Below the pieces are notes generated by a model. It ran no database searches, was not told the origin of the DNA, and was given only the letters and a program-made list of their open reading frames with translations. A stretch of DNA of 10,547 nt from Ruminococcus flavefaciens (GTDB taxonomy: Bacteria; Bacillota; Clostridia; Oscillospirales; Ruminococcaceae). Shown here in pieces: positions 1-7,500 of the stretch. The translations under genes were made by a program, and so were the position numbers. The stretch covers positions 1-10,547 of the forward strand of contig DFJW01000046.1 in the NCBI GenBank assembly GCA_002373775.1, given 5' to 3'. Each line of letters begins with the position of its first letter. Positions within the stretch are counted from its first letter, which is position 1.

Positions 1-25
1 CTTTGTGCGGTGTTGCCTTAAACTT

Positions 26-54
26 ATTATATTCGCTTTTGTGATTCCTGTCAA
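26..54 (-). promoter_or_regulatory. Perfect consensus sigma-A promoter, leftward
   Basis: Read on the minus strand, this is TTGACA (49-54), a 17-bp spacer, then TATAAT (26-31), an exact match to the housekeeping consensus. Transcription would start near position 19-20 and leave the window at its left edge. No ribosome site or start codon is visible in the last 25 bases, so the gene or RNA it drives lies outside. It is back to back with the promoter at 96-124. Confidence 0.75.
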
Positions 55-95
55 GAATGGCAAGCGATACTCCGGCATCTGAGTTTTTAAGATGA

Positions 96-124
96 TTGAC
101 TAATACTGAAAATCAAGTTATAAT
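96..124 (+). promoter_or_regulatory. Sigma-A promoter of the WG-repeat lipoprotein gene
   Basis: TTGACT (96-101), 17-bp spacer, TATAAT (119-124). Predicted start of transcription is near 131, giving a leader of about 68 nt before the ATG at 199. The leader contains the ribosome site GGAGG at 188-192. Confidence 0.75.
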
Positions 125-198
125 GAAATAAAGATCGGGAACGGATACTTTTGTATCATTCGTGATCTACAGCGGAAGCTTCAAAATGGAGGTATCAA

Positions 199-1167
199 AT
201 GAGATCTGCAATTTCAAAGAGTGCCGTTTCAGTTATTATATCAGTCATCTTATCAGCATTTGCAGGCTGCGGTGCATCCGGTTCAACGATGAGTACAGCT
301 GAAAAGCCGGCAGATGTTACCGGAACCGAAACTGATACGGTGTCCGACAGTGCCCTTATTTCTGATCCGAAGAATGAAGCCGGGAACGGGTATGTCATAA
401 TTCGCAATGAAGCGGACTATCCTTCCTGTCTGAAGGACTTCCGGTATGACTGCGGAGGCAAGGTGATAGATTACTGGGGGAACGAGGTTTTCTCCGTCAC
501 CGAAGATGACCTGCTGTTCAGCTGCGGTGTGTCGGCTCATAGGTTCGAAAACGGGCTTTACGGGTATATTGATATAAATGGTGAAACTGTTATCGGACCT
601 GTTTTCAGCGAAGCACGTCCGTTTGTAAACGGAAGTGCGCTTGTGACAGAGAATGGCGAAAGCTATTACATCGACCTGAACGGAAACAAAAGCGAAGACA
701 AAACCCACGAAGGCTATCACGGCGACCTGACAAAGCATGATTTTTACAGCACATTTACCGGAAAATATCTGATATATCAGGACGGCGAGACCTATCGGGA
801 TGCAGACGGCACCGAACATGCCCGTGTAAAATACGGCTATTCGGACGCAGACGGCAATGACACCGATATGCCGGGCGTTTCAAAGCTGTATTCCTTTAAG
901 AACGGATACGCTTTAGTCGAGGGCGATGAAACGGCGCATGGGGATCTCTATTTTATAAACGAGGACTTTGAACGTGTGACCGATTTTTCGGACAGACACG
1001 AAAACCGGACGTTAGACAAGACTATAGTAAATGCACTTGATGAAAGCAATTTACTGCTGGGACTTGACTATATTCTGGAAGGCGGATATTTTGTTGTCAA
1101 TGCAGGACGTCCGGGAGAGCCGGAATTTGAGCTCTATAAAATAGTTCCGGGATCGTATCATACCTGA
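199..1167 (+). CDS. Putative WG-repeat lipoprotein
   Basis: A 322-residue predicted surface lipoprotein of unknown specific function. The N-terminus has a short positive stretch, a hydrophobic segment (about residues 8-22) and a lipobox-like F-A-G-C ending at Cys24, followed by a Ser/Thr-rich linker. Phe instead of Leu at -3 makes the lipobox slightly atypical but acceptable. Residues about 117-163 look like KWG/WG repeats: an 'NGLYGYIDINGE' unit, then a strand and turn, then 'ESYYIDLNGN'. A weaker copy lies near 231-263 ('NGYALV...LYFINEDFE'). In other Firmicutes such repeats form beta-rich extracytoplasmic modules. The ATG at 199 is preceded by GGAGG with a 6-nt gap. It has its own promoter and appears monocistronic, since a new promoter precedes the next gene. 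No enzyme motif was recognised. Confidence 0.75.
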   Translation: MRSAISKSAVSVIISVILSAFAGCGASGSTMSTAEKPADVTGTETDTVSDSALISDPKNEAGNGYVIIRNEADYPSCLKDFRYDCGGKVIDYWGNEVFSVTEDDLLFSCGVSAHRFENGLYGYIDINGETVIGPVFSEARPFVNGSALVTENGESYYIDLNGNKSEDKTHEGYHGDLTKHDFYSTFTGKYLIYQDGETYRDADGTEHARVKYGYSDADGNDTDMPGVSKLYSFKNGYALVEGDETAHGDLYFINEDFERVTDFSDRHENRTLDKTIVNALDESNLLLGLDYILEGGYFVVNAGRPGEPEFELYKIVPGSYHT

Positions 1168-1194
1168 TCCTGTATCGCATATTGTATAAAAACC

Positions 1195-1223
1195 TTGCTT
1201 TCTGCGAAGGAATATGGTATACT
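1195..1223 (+). promoter_or_regulatory. Sigma-A promoter of the exonuclease/DUF5131 operon
   Basis: TTGCTT (1195-1200), 17-bp spacer, TATACT (1218-1223). The predicted start is near 1230, leaving a short leader of about 26 nt that contains AGGAGG at 1246-1251, only 4 nt from the ATG at 1256. Confidence 0.7.
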
Positions 1224-1255
1224 GACATGTAGATATACCCGTAACAGGAGGCAGT

Positions 1256-1786
1256 ATGAGATACATAGTATTTGACGTAGAAACGCCTAACCGCGCAAAC
1301 GACCGCATGAGCGCGATGGGCATAACCGTTGTAGAGGACGGCAGGATTGCGGATCACTTTTTCTCTTTTGTTGATCCCGAGGCACATTTCGACTATTTCA
1401 ACACACAGCTTACCGGCATAAGTGCGGAGACAGTGCAGGGAGCACCGAACTTCGCCGGGCTCTGGGAGCAGATAGAAGCAGTTATGGACAGCGGCATCCT
1501 CGTTGCACACAATGCGGTATTCGATATGGGCGTGCTGAAAAAATGCCTTCACGATTACGGCATTGAGTGGAAGAAAACGGCGAAATACCTCTGTACCGTG
1601 CAGGCTGGCAGGCGGCTTCTTCCCGGAATGAGCCACAGCCTGAACGTGATGTGCGATTATTACGGCATCGCTCTGGATCATCACAAAGCTGACAGCGACA
1701 GCAATGCCTGTGCAGAGATACTGCTCAGGTATATCGAAAGCGGTGCAGATGTCAGTTCCTTCATACGCACTTACCGTCTCACATGA
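1256..1786 (+). CDS. DEDDh (DnaQ-like) 3'-5' exonuclease
   Basis: A 176-residue stand-alone exonuclease of the DnaQ/RNase T superfamily, expected to remove nucleotides from 3' ends of DNA or RNA using two metal ions. All catalytic positions are visible. Exo I has D7 and E9 in 'FDVETPN'. Exo II has D90 in 'AHNAVFDMGVL'. Exo III of the h type has H143 and D148 in 'HKADSDSNA'. The protein is little more than the catalytic domain and has no polymerase part. Family knowledge does not settle whether it proofreads, repairs or trims RNA. It has its own promoter and a strong AGGAGG site, and ends only 12 bp before the DUF5131-DUF4186 gene, so the two are almost certainly co-transcribed. The acidic residues at 40-47 and the C-terminal tail (160-176) carry no recognised motif. 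Confidence 0.88.
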   Translation: MRYIVFDVETPNRANDRMSAMGITVVEDGRIADHFFSFVDPEAHFDYFNTQLTGISAETVQGAPNFAGLWEQIEAVMDSGILVAHNAVFDMGVLKKCLHDYGIEWKKTAKYLCTVQAGRRLLPGMSHSLNVMCDYYGIALDHHKADSDSNACAEILLRYIESGADVSSFIRTYRLT

Positions 1787-1798
1787 TGGGAGCAGGAA

Positions 1799-2920
1799 AT
1801 GACTGTATGGAACCCGTGGCACGGCTGCCGCAAATTGAGTCCCGGCTGTGCGAACTGCTATGTGTACCGGAGGGACGAGAGCATCGGCAAGGACGCTTCT
1901 GTGGTGGCAAAGACCGGAGATTTTGCTCTGCCGCTGAAAAAAGACCGTCAGGGCAGGTACAAGCTGACGCCGGATGAAGGTGTCGTATACTCGTGCATGA
2001 CCTCGGATTTCTTTCTTGATGCGGCTGACGGCTGGCGTCAGGAGTGCTGGGACATGATACGTCTCCGGCAGGATCTGCATTTCTTCATCATAACCAAAAG
2101 GATAGACCGGTTCGCGCAGTGCATCCCGTCTGACTGGAAGGACGGCTGGGACAATGTGACGATATGCAGCACATGTGAGGATCAGGAAAGGGCGGACTAC
2201 CGGCTGCCGATACTGCTTGACCTCCCCATAAGGCACCGGGAAGTCATCTGTGAACCCATGCTCGGTGAGATAAACATGGAGAAGTATCTGGCGTCCGGGC
2301 TGATAGAACACGTCACCTGCGGAGGAGAATCCGGAGACAACGCCAGACCATGCGACTTCCGGTGGATACAGGAAGTGCGCCGGGAATGCGTCAGGAACGG
2401 CATCCCCTTTACGTTCAAGCAGACCGGAGCAGTCTTTATCAAGGACGGCAGAGTGTACCGCATTGACAGAAAGCTCCAGATGTCACAGGCGAAGAAGTCC
2501 GGCTACAGCTACGTTCCCGGCATGGGAACGGCAGACGCCATAAGGTACCGTACTCCGGACAGGCAAACACTTTTCGCAGGGCTGAGGAAGTCGGATTTCA
2601 GGAGCCGGTTCCGCCTGTCAGACAAGGACAGAGCCTATGCTGAGGAAAAGGGCGCAGATGTGATACGCAGTCACGCCCGGAGATTTGTGGCAGAGCGTCT
2701 GTCAGCCGAGAATCCGGAAAACGACGGAAAGCAGACACCAATGAAGGGGCATCCGGTGTTCACAGCCCAGCATGCAACTGCCTGCTGCTGCCGGAGCTGC
2801 CTTGAAAAATGGCACAATATCCCGTCCGGAAAAGTGCTTACCGACCGTGAGCAAAGCTACATCGTTGACGTTGTCATGGACTGGATAAACACGGAATTAC
2901 AGGCGGATACGCATAAATAA
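1799..2920 (+). CDS. DUF5131 (phage Gp37/Gp68-like) protein fused to a DUF4186 domain
   Basis: A 373-residue protein with two parts. Residues 1-about 235 match the DUF5131/Gp37-Gp68 pattern as I remember it: 'TVWNPWHGC' at the start, a three-cysteine motif C10-x6-C17-x2-C20, 'CMTSDFF' near 66-72, 'FIITKR' near 96-101, 'CEPMLG' at 151-156 and 'CGGESG' at 174-179. The family is of unknown activity; its cysteine motif recalls radical-SAM-type cluster binding but has different spacing. Residues about 263-367 look like DUF4186, with 'GHPVFTAQHATA' (317-328), a cluster C329, C330, C331 and C334, and 'CLEKWHNIP'. That region could bind a metal. The start at 1799 is preceded by a modest AGCAGGA and follows the exonuclease by 12 bp. 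A hairpin follows the stop. DUF5131 genes are common in phages and mobile elements. Domain names are from memory; biochemical function is unknown. Confidence 0.8.
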   Translation: MTVWNPWHGCRKLSPGCANCYVYRRDESIGKDASVVAKTGDFALPLKKDRQGRYKLTPDEGVVYSCMTSDFFLDAADGWRQECWDMIRLRQDLHFFIITKRIDRFAQCIPSDWKDGWDNVTICSTCEDQERADYRLPILLDLPIRHREVICEPMLGEINMEKYLASGLIEHVTCGGESGDNARPCDFRWIQEVRRECVRNGIPFTFKQTGAVFIKDGRVYRIDRKLQMSQAKKSGYSYVPGMGTADAIRYRTPDRQTLFAGLRKSDFRSRFRLSDKDRAYAEEKGADVIRSHARRFVAERLSAENPENDGKQTPMKGHPVFTAQHATACCCRSCLEKWHNIPSGKVLTDREQSYIVDVVMDWINTELQADTHK

Positions 2921-2924
2921 GCAT

Positions 2925-2957
2925 TGCCCCGGACGACAGGTGAGTCGCACCGGGGCA
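2925..2957 (+). terminator. GC-rich hairpin after the exonuclease/DUF5131 operon
   Basis: The stem TGCCCCGG (2925-2932) pairs with CCGGGGCA (2950-2957). An inner stem CGAC/GTCG (2934-2937 with 2944-2947) extends it. The hairpin starts 5 bp after the stop codon, but only TTT follows before mixed bases, so termination may be weak or Rho-aided. Confidence 0.6.
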
Positions 2958-2996
2958 TTTATGTTATCGTGTATAGTGAACTGTGCCGCGTCAGCT

Positions 2997-3095
2997 TCAT
3001 TTGCTGATAAGTGCTTCCACCAGTTCGCGCTTTTCGTAGAGGACACAGCCGCCCTCATGGTCGTCGAGCAGTAGCTTTCAGTGCGTCTTTTACGC
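2997..3095 (-). pseudogene. C-terminal gene relic with a frameshift
   Basis: On the minus strand, 3077 down to the TGA at 2997-2999 reads a protein-like tail ending 'GGCVLYEKRELVEALISK', with codon choice like the neighbouring genes. In another frame, immediately upstream (about 3093-3076), 'VKDALKAT' reads on. One indel near 3070-3076 would join the two into a single tail, 'VKDALK' running into 'LLDDHEGGC'. Upstream of about 3095 nothing coherent remains, and there is no ribosome site or start. I infer a decayed 3' end of a lost gene. The parent family was not recognised. Confidence 0.4.
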
Positions 3096-3101
3096 AGAAA
3101 G
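3075..3101. repeat. Bulged inverted repeat
   Basis: CTTTC (3075-3079) pairs with GAAAG (3097-3101) and TGCGT (3082-3086) with ACGCA (3092-3096), with a 2-nt bulge and a CTTTT loop. No T-run follows on either strand, so it is not a normal terminator. It overlaps the frameshift zone of the gene relic and may mark a rearrangement scar. Confidence 0.4.
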
Positions 3102-3125
3102 TGGAGAGTAGTAAGCAGAATGTAG

Positions 3126-3144
3126 GGGCGGCGTTCCGCCGCCC
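3126..3144. repeat. GC-rich palindrome resembling a dispersed REP-type element
   Basis: GGGCGGCG (3126-3133), TTC, CGCCGCCC (3137-3144) form a perfect 8-bp stem, preceded by TGTAG. Short GC palindromes following 'GTAGGGG' occur as dispersed intergenic repeats in several bacterial groups. Whether this is such a repeat here needs a genome-wide count. Its base composition stands out against the AT-rich promoter region that follows. Confidence 0.5.
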
Positions 3145-3198
3145 GGGGATACGGGAAAGCGGCGCATGATAATGATATCTGATTTTTCCGCGCGTCTC

Positions 3199-3227
3199 TT
3201 GCTATTTCCGAAATAGTATGATATAAT
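3199..3227 (+). promoter_or_regulatory. Sigma-A promoter of the LRR/dockerin gene
   Basis: TTGCTA (3199-3204), 17-bp spacer, TATAAT (3222-3227). The predicted start is near 3234, giving a leader of roughly 88 nt, longer than that of the other genes here. Confidence 0.7.
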
Positions 3228-3229
3228 AG

Positions 3230-3300
3230 TGATAATGATCCGGAAATGCTTTTCCCGGCATTGTGAAGCTTTGCAGATCCGGACCGACACAATATTATCA
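3230..3300 (+). promoter_or_regulatory. Potentially structured leader of the LRR/dockerin gene
   Basis: Nested complementary segments are visible. TGATAAT (3230-3236) pairs with ATTATCA (3294-3300). The self-complementary TCCGGA at 3239-3244 can pair with a second copy at 3278-3283. AATGC (3245-3249) pairs with GCATT (3258-3262). The fold ends 8 nt before AGGAGGGG (3308-3315). The outer stem overlaps the likely start of transcription, so it may not form fully in the RNA. It matches no riboswitch class I recognise. Confidence 0.35.
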
Positions 3301-3321
3301 TAATAACAGGAGGGGTTCATT

Positions 3322-4455
3322 ATGAAATCTAAAAGACTGGCACTCAGGACTGCGTCATTTTTGGCAGCTGCTGCACTGACGGCTGCATTACCGCTGTCCT
3401 TACCCGAAAACAAGTATGCTTCGGTCACGATGACTGCTTATGCTGACGAATCGCTGGGCGATCTGTACTACACGGTATACGAAGATCACGTTGAGATCAC
3501 CGGCAGCAATTATCAGGCAGCATCAATAGAGATACCGTCCACTATCGGCGGTCTCCCTGTGACCGTTATCGGAGATTACGCATTCAACGGCAGCGGCATC
3601 AGCAGCGTGACCATACCTGATTCTGTAAAGTACATAGGCAGCTATGCGTTTGCAATGTGTGAAAACCTTAAATCAGTAACTATCCCTGACAGCGTTGAGC
3701 ATATCGACGTTCAGGCATTTGCAATGTGTTCATCGCTTTCCGAAGTCAATTTCCCGTCACATAAGATAGAGATGTCAAGCAAGGTGTTTGACAGCACACC
3801 GTGGCTGACCGCACAGCGCAGGAAAGATCCCTATGTAGTGGTAAACGGTACACTTATCGACGCATATGATGTAAAGGGCGATGCAGTGATCCCGTCCGAC
3901 ATCAAGGAAATAGCAGCAGGTGCATTTGAATGGAACGAGAACATCACTTCCGTTGTCCTTCCTTCGAATATAACAAAGGTAAACGACAGCACATTCTTCA
4001 ACTGCTCCAATCTGAAATCAGTGGATATGAAGTATGTGACAGAGATCGACGGCATGGCATTCGGCGGATGCGAGAAGCTCAGCGAACTGAAGCTCTCCGG
4101 AAAGATGGTAAGGATAGATTTCTTTGCATTTTCCGATATCACAAGCAGAGCATCAATAACCGTATACGGCAGCAAGGCTGAGTGGGATAAAGTTGACAAG
4201 CCCGACGAGGACGAGTTCCTCAACAATGCGTCATACACATTTGACGAGAGTTTCGTGTATCCGCAGGATGAAGTCCTCGGAGACGTGAACAAGGACGGCG
4301 AGTTCAACACTGCTGATCTCGTTATGCTGAGCAAATGGATAGTGAGAAATCCCGAAGCAGAGATCAAGGACTGGAAAGCCGGCGACTTCAACAAGGACGA
4401 AGTGCTGGACGTTTACGATCTCGTACTTATGAGAAAAGCGCTGATATCCAAATAA
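3322..4455 (+). CDS. Secreted BspA-like leucine-rich-repeat protein with C-terminal dockerin
   Basis: A 377-residue exported protein. The N-terminus has K/R residues, an Ala/Leu-rich core and a probable cleavage site after 'AYA' at residue 41. Residues about 60-290 hold LRR_5 (BspA/Treponema type) units with the pattern 'IPDSV..IG.YAF..C.NLKSV'. The third unit is interrupted by an insertion ('TPWLTAQRRKDPY') that is typical of such proteins. Residues 319-377 form a type I dockerin with two calcium loops: 'DVNKDGEFNTAD' and 'DFNKDEVLDVYD'. The second loop has E where Gly is usual at position 6. No catalytic motif was seen. The likely role is binding or adhesion while anchored to a cohesin scaffold. 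The start is set by AGGAGGGG 6 nt upstream of the ATG. The gene is monocistronic and convergent with the dockerin beta-galactosidase. Confidence 0.88.
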   Translation: MKSKRLALRTASFLAAAALTAALPLSLPENKYASVTMTAYADESLGDLYYTVYEDHVEITGSNYQAASIEIPSTIGGLPVTVIGDYAFNGSGISSVTIPDSVKYIGSYAFAMCENLKSVTIPDSVEHIDVQAFAMCSSLSEVNFPSHKIEMSSKVFDSTPWLTAQRRKDPYVVVNGTLIDAYDVKGDAVIPSDIKEIAAGAFEWNENITSVVLPSNITKVNDSTFFNCSNLKSVDMKYVTEIDGMAFGGCEKLSELKLSGKMVRIDFFAFSDITSRASITVYGSKAEWDKVDKPDEDEFLNNASYTFDESFVYPQDEVLGDVNKDGEFNTADLVMLSKWIVRNPEAEIKDWKAGDFNKDEVLDVYDLVLMRKALISK

Positions 4456-4468
4456 AAACATACACGAA

Positions 4469-4503
4469 AAGACCGCCTTACAATGTAAAGCGGTCTTATT
4501 TTT
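4469..4503. terminator. Bidirectional terminator between convergent dockerin genes
   Basis: AAGACCGC (4469-4476) pairs with GCGGTCTT (4490-4497), and inner TTAC/GTAA (4478-4481 with 4485-4488) closes an AAT loop. ATTTTT follows on the plus strand, and the minus strand reads GCGGTCTTTTC. It can serve the LRR gene ending at 4455 and the beta-galactosidase gene ending at 4509. Confidence 0.88.
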
Positions 4504-4508
4504 ATGTT

Positions 4509-7500
4509 TCAGCGGGAGAGTATCTTCCTGAGTTCCACCACATCGAAGATATCAATGACGCCGTCGAAGTTGATATCAGCAGCGGCAGCCTGTCCGGAAG
4601 TGAGAACAGAGCGTCTGAGGATGTGGTTCTGGAGTTTTACGAGATCGGCAATGCCTGTCTCTCCGTTCAGATCGACATCCCCCGGAAGGACATTCTTTGC
4701 AGTGTTGTCCATATCCAGCCAGAGCTGAACGTAAGGGCTGTCCGGTGAGTAAGCCGGGGATGATGTATTCTGGGAAGCCAGTTCCGAGGCTGTCAGAGCC
4801 TTGCTGTAGACTCTCACCTCATAGAAATCCGCATCCGAACCGCGGTTCGTTTCCGGACAAGCACCGATAGTGAAGTCATAGGCGGATTCAGTGATCCCGC
4901 TTGTGGTACCTGTGGACTTTTCCGCGAGCATCTGACCGTCGCAGTAAATGCGTATCATGTCATTCTCCGCGTCATAGATGCCGGCGAACTGGTGCATCCT
5001 GCCGAGCCAGCCGGAAGCAGCATCGGTGGACCTTGCGTAAGATACTGTCCTCCATGCGCCGCCTGCGTGGATGAAGAAATAGAGCATATTGTTCTCAGTC
5101 CTGAGACCGAAAGCGTGGTCACCCTTGCTGGCGATCATATTGAACTGCGGATTGCCGGTGGGAACGAAATTTGCTTCAACAGTGAAGGAATTCTTTCCCG
5201 AGAGGCAGCCGCTGAGGTCCCTTGTGCCGGGAACTGTCACTGCACCGGAAACCGATGTGCCGTTTTCCGAGGACTTCAGCTTAGCGGCTGAACTTATGGG
5301 AACAGTCACATTATTATGGCTCTTGTCCTGTATGGAAACGCCGTCCGAACGCAGTTTAGCGGCGGTACCGGTGAGTTTTTCACAGGATGAGCCGGAATCT
5401 GTGGGGATAATGGTATAGCTCCAGCTGTAAGTCTTGTTGTTAGGAAGGCGGTACTGTTCAAGGGTAGCCTGACCGCATGTCGCGCTTCCTGTACCCATTG
5501 AGCCGTAGTCCACGCTGAGAATGGTCTCTCTGCGCGGAGAGAGCTTATAGACGTGGTCAGCCTTCTGGAGATCGCCGGGAGTGAAGTGAAGGGCGCTTGC
5601 CTCAACAGTGCCGCCGGCAGCTATCAGCAGACATGATCTCTTAGCCGGATCCTTGACGGATATCCACTTGACATCTGTGAGATTGCCCGTATCATCGGCT
5701 TTCATGTAGGGGTAGAACATTTCTGAGACGGTACTTGTCCAGATGCCCTGTCTGCCGTTGGTCTTGCGGTCGTTGAAGGTCTCGACGGGACCGTTTCCGT
5801 ACCAGCTGACTTCCTCAGCGCCTTCCGGAAGCTTCATTATGGAGCCGACGCGGATGTAATTTCCGAGACCGGAAGCAGTTCCGTCAACAAATAGGTCTAC
5901 CTTTACGCTGCCGTCGGGAGCAGCAGTGTAGGTGATGTCAACGATCGTGTTGCCGGCATTTGGAAGTGAGAGGTGAGAAGTTATGATCTTCTTGCCGTCG
6001 GGACCGTCAGCGATGTCGATGCCTTTGACGTTTATCTTATCGGCAGCTTTTTCCCAGTTGGTGTCGAAGACCTTCTGCCTTGCGGAGTTGCCGTCGTTTT
6101 CAACATTTCCGCGCCAGAAATTCGGTGCAGGACCGCTTGTGATGAGTTCTTCGCCGTTGTAGATGTATGAGTTCATAAGACCGGTGGACTTGTCAATCGT
6201 GAATCTGAGATCCGGACCTGTTACAGTATAAGCGCCGTTTCCGTCTGCAACGCTGACGGTTCCGCTGCCGGTGCTGTATTTTACTGATCTTCCGGTGGTG
6301 CTGAGCTTTATCTGTCCGTAAGCGACCTCTGCACCTTCCGGACGCAGACCGTTCTGCTCCTTTGTGGTCACGGAGAGTTCGAGATAATATTCATCCCCCG
6401 AGAGGCTTGATGCGGGCAGAGTGTAGGGTATCTTCAGCGTACCTTTTGTAAGCGGAGGAACGCTTGGGTTTTCGAGAGTGCCGCTCTGGATAACGATGCC
6501 GTTTTTCAGGAGTTTCCAGTTTGTGTCGAAATCATTGAGATCGAGGAAATTATTCTCGTTGTAGACAGTTACGGTCTTGTCGCTGAGCAGGACGGGATCT
6601 GACGAGAACCAGAAGCTCTGGTACTGGAATTTGACTTCCGCAACTTCCGGCTGTTCGGTCCTGTCCGGGCTGATAAGTCCGTTTTCGCAGAAGCTGTTGT
6701 CGTTGGGACGGTCGCCCCAGTCGCCGCCGTAGCCAAAGAATTTTCCCTTGCTGAGTTCGCCGTACAGATTCTTATGGGCGTAGCTTTCGGAATAATAATC
6801 CCAGCCGCCGCCGACTTTCGAAAGGGGCACGGCTCTTGACTGGTCAACCCAGTCCCAGATGAATCCGCCCAGCATATTGTCAGCACTTCTGATAGCGTCC
6901 CAGTACTCTTTGAGAGCGCCCACAGAGTTGCCCATGGCGTGGTCATATTCGCACATGACGTAGGGCATCTTTCCGTTTCCGGCATTCCAGCCGATACCGC
7001 CTGAGCCGGGATACATATTGCTGGACATATCGACGCCCAGACTGTTTCCCTGACCTTCACTGTGGACAGGACGGGTGGGATCGTGCTTCTTGAAATACCA
7101 TATCATGTCTCTGAACATTCCGCCTGCCGCATTGGGATCGCTGGTGTAAGCCATTTCGTTGCCGATAGACCATGCGATAATGGACGGATTGTTCTTGAGC
7201 CTCTGGTATGCGGTATTTGTGCGGTCCATAGCCAGTTTGTAGAACTGAGCCTTTGCGTTGTTGTCGTTCATGAGGGCATGAGCTTCAAGGTTGGTCTCGC
7301 CCATGACGTACATTCCGTACTTGTTGCAGAGCCAGTACAGGTAGGAATCGTTGCTGTAGTGGGAAGTCCTGATGGCGTTGATGTTGTTTTTCTGCATGAG
7401 ACGCACATCTTCCAGCATGGTCTCCTGCGGGACAGCCTTTCCGTAGAAAGGATCGGTGTCGTGGCGGTTGACGCCTTTGAGAAGGAGGCGTTTGCCGTTG

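Noticed and set aside
1783..1977. 64-codon frame overlapping the exonuclease stop codon (ATGA)
   Set aside because: The overlap looks like translational coupling, but the frame runs inside the DUF5131 gene, whose own frame carries the family motifs from residue 2 onwards.
1097..2311. 404-codon open frame on the minus strand
   Set aside because: It lies antisense to the exonuclease and DUF5131 genes, both of which have clear motifs and ribosome sites. Its translation has no recognisable domain and it lacks a ribosome site.
2897..3301. 134-codon minus-strand frame across the intergenic region
   Set aside because: It covers the DUF5131 stop, the hairpin, the palindrome and a promoter, has no ribosome site and reads as low-quality protein. 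The relic in a different frame is the better explanation.
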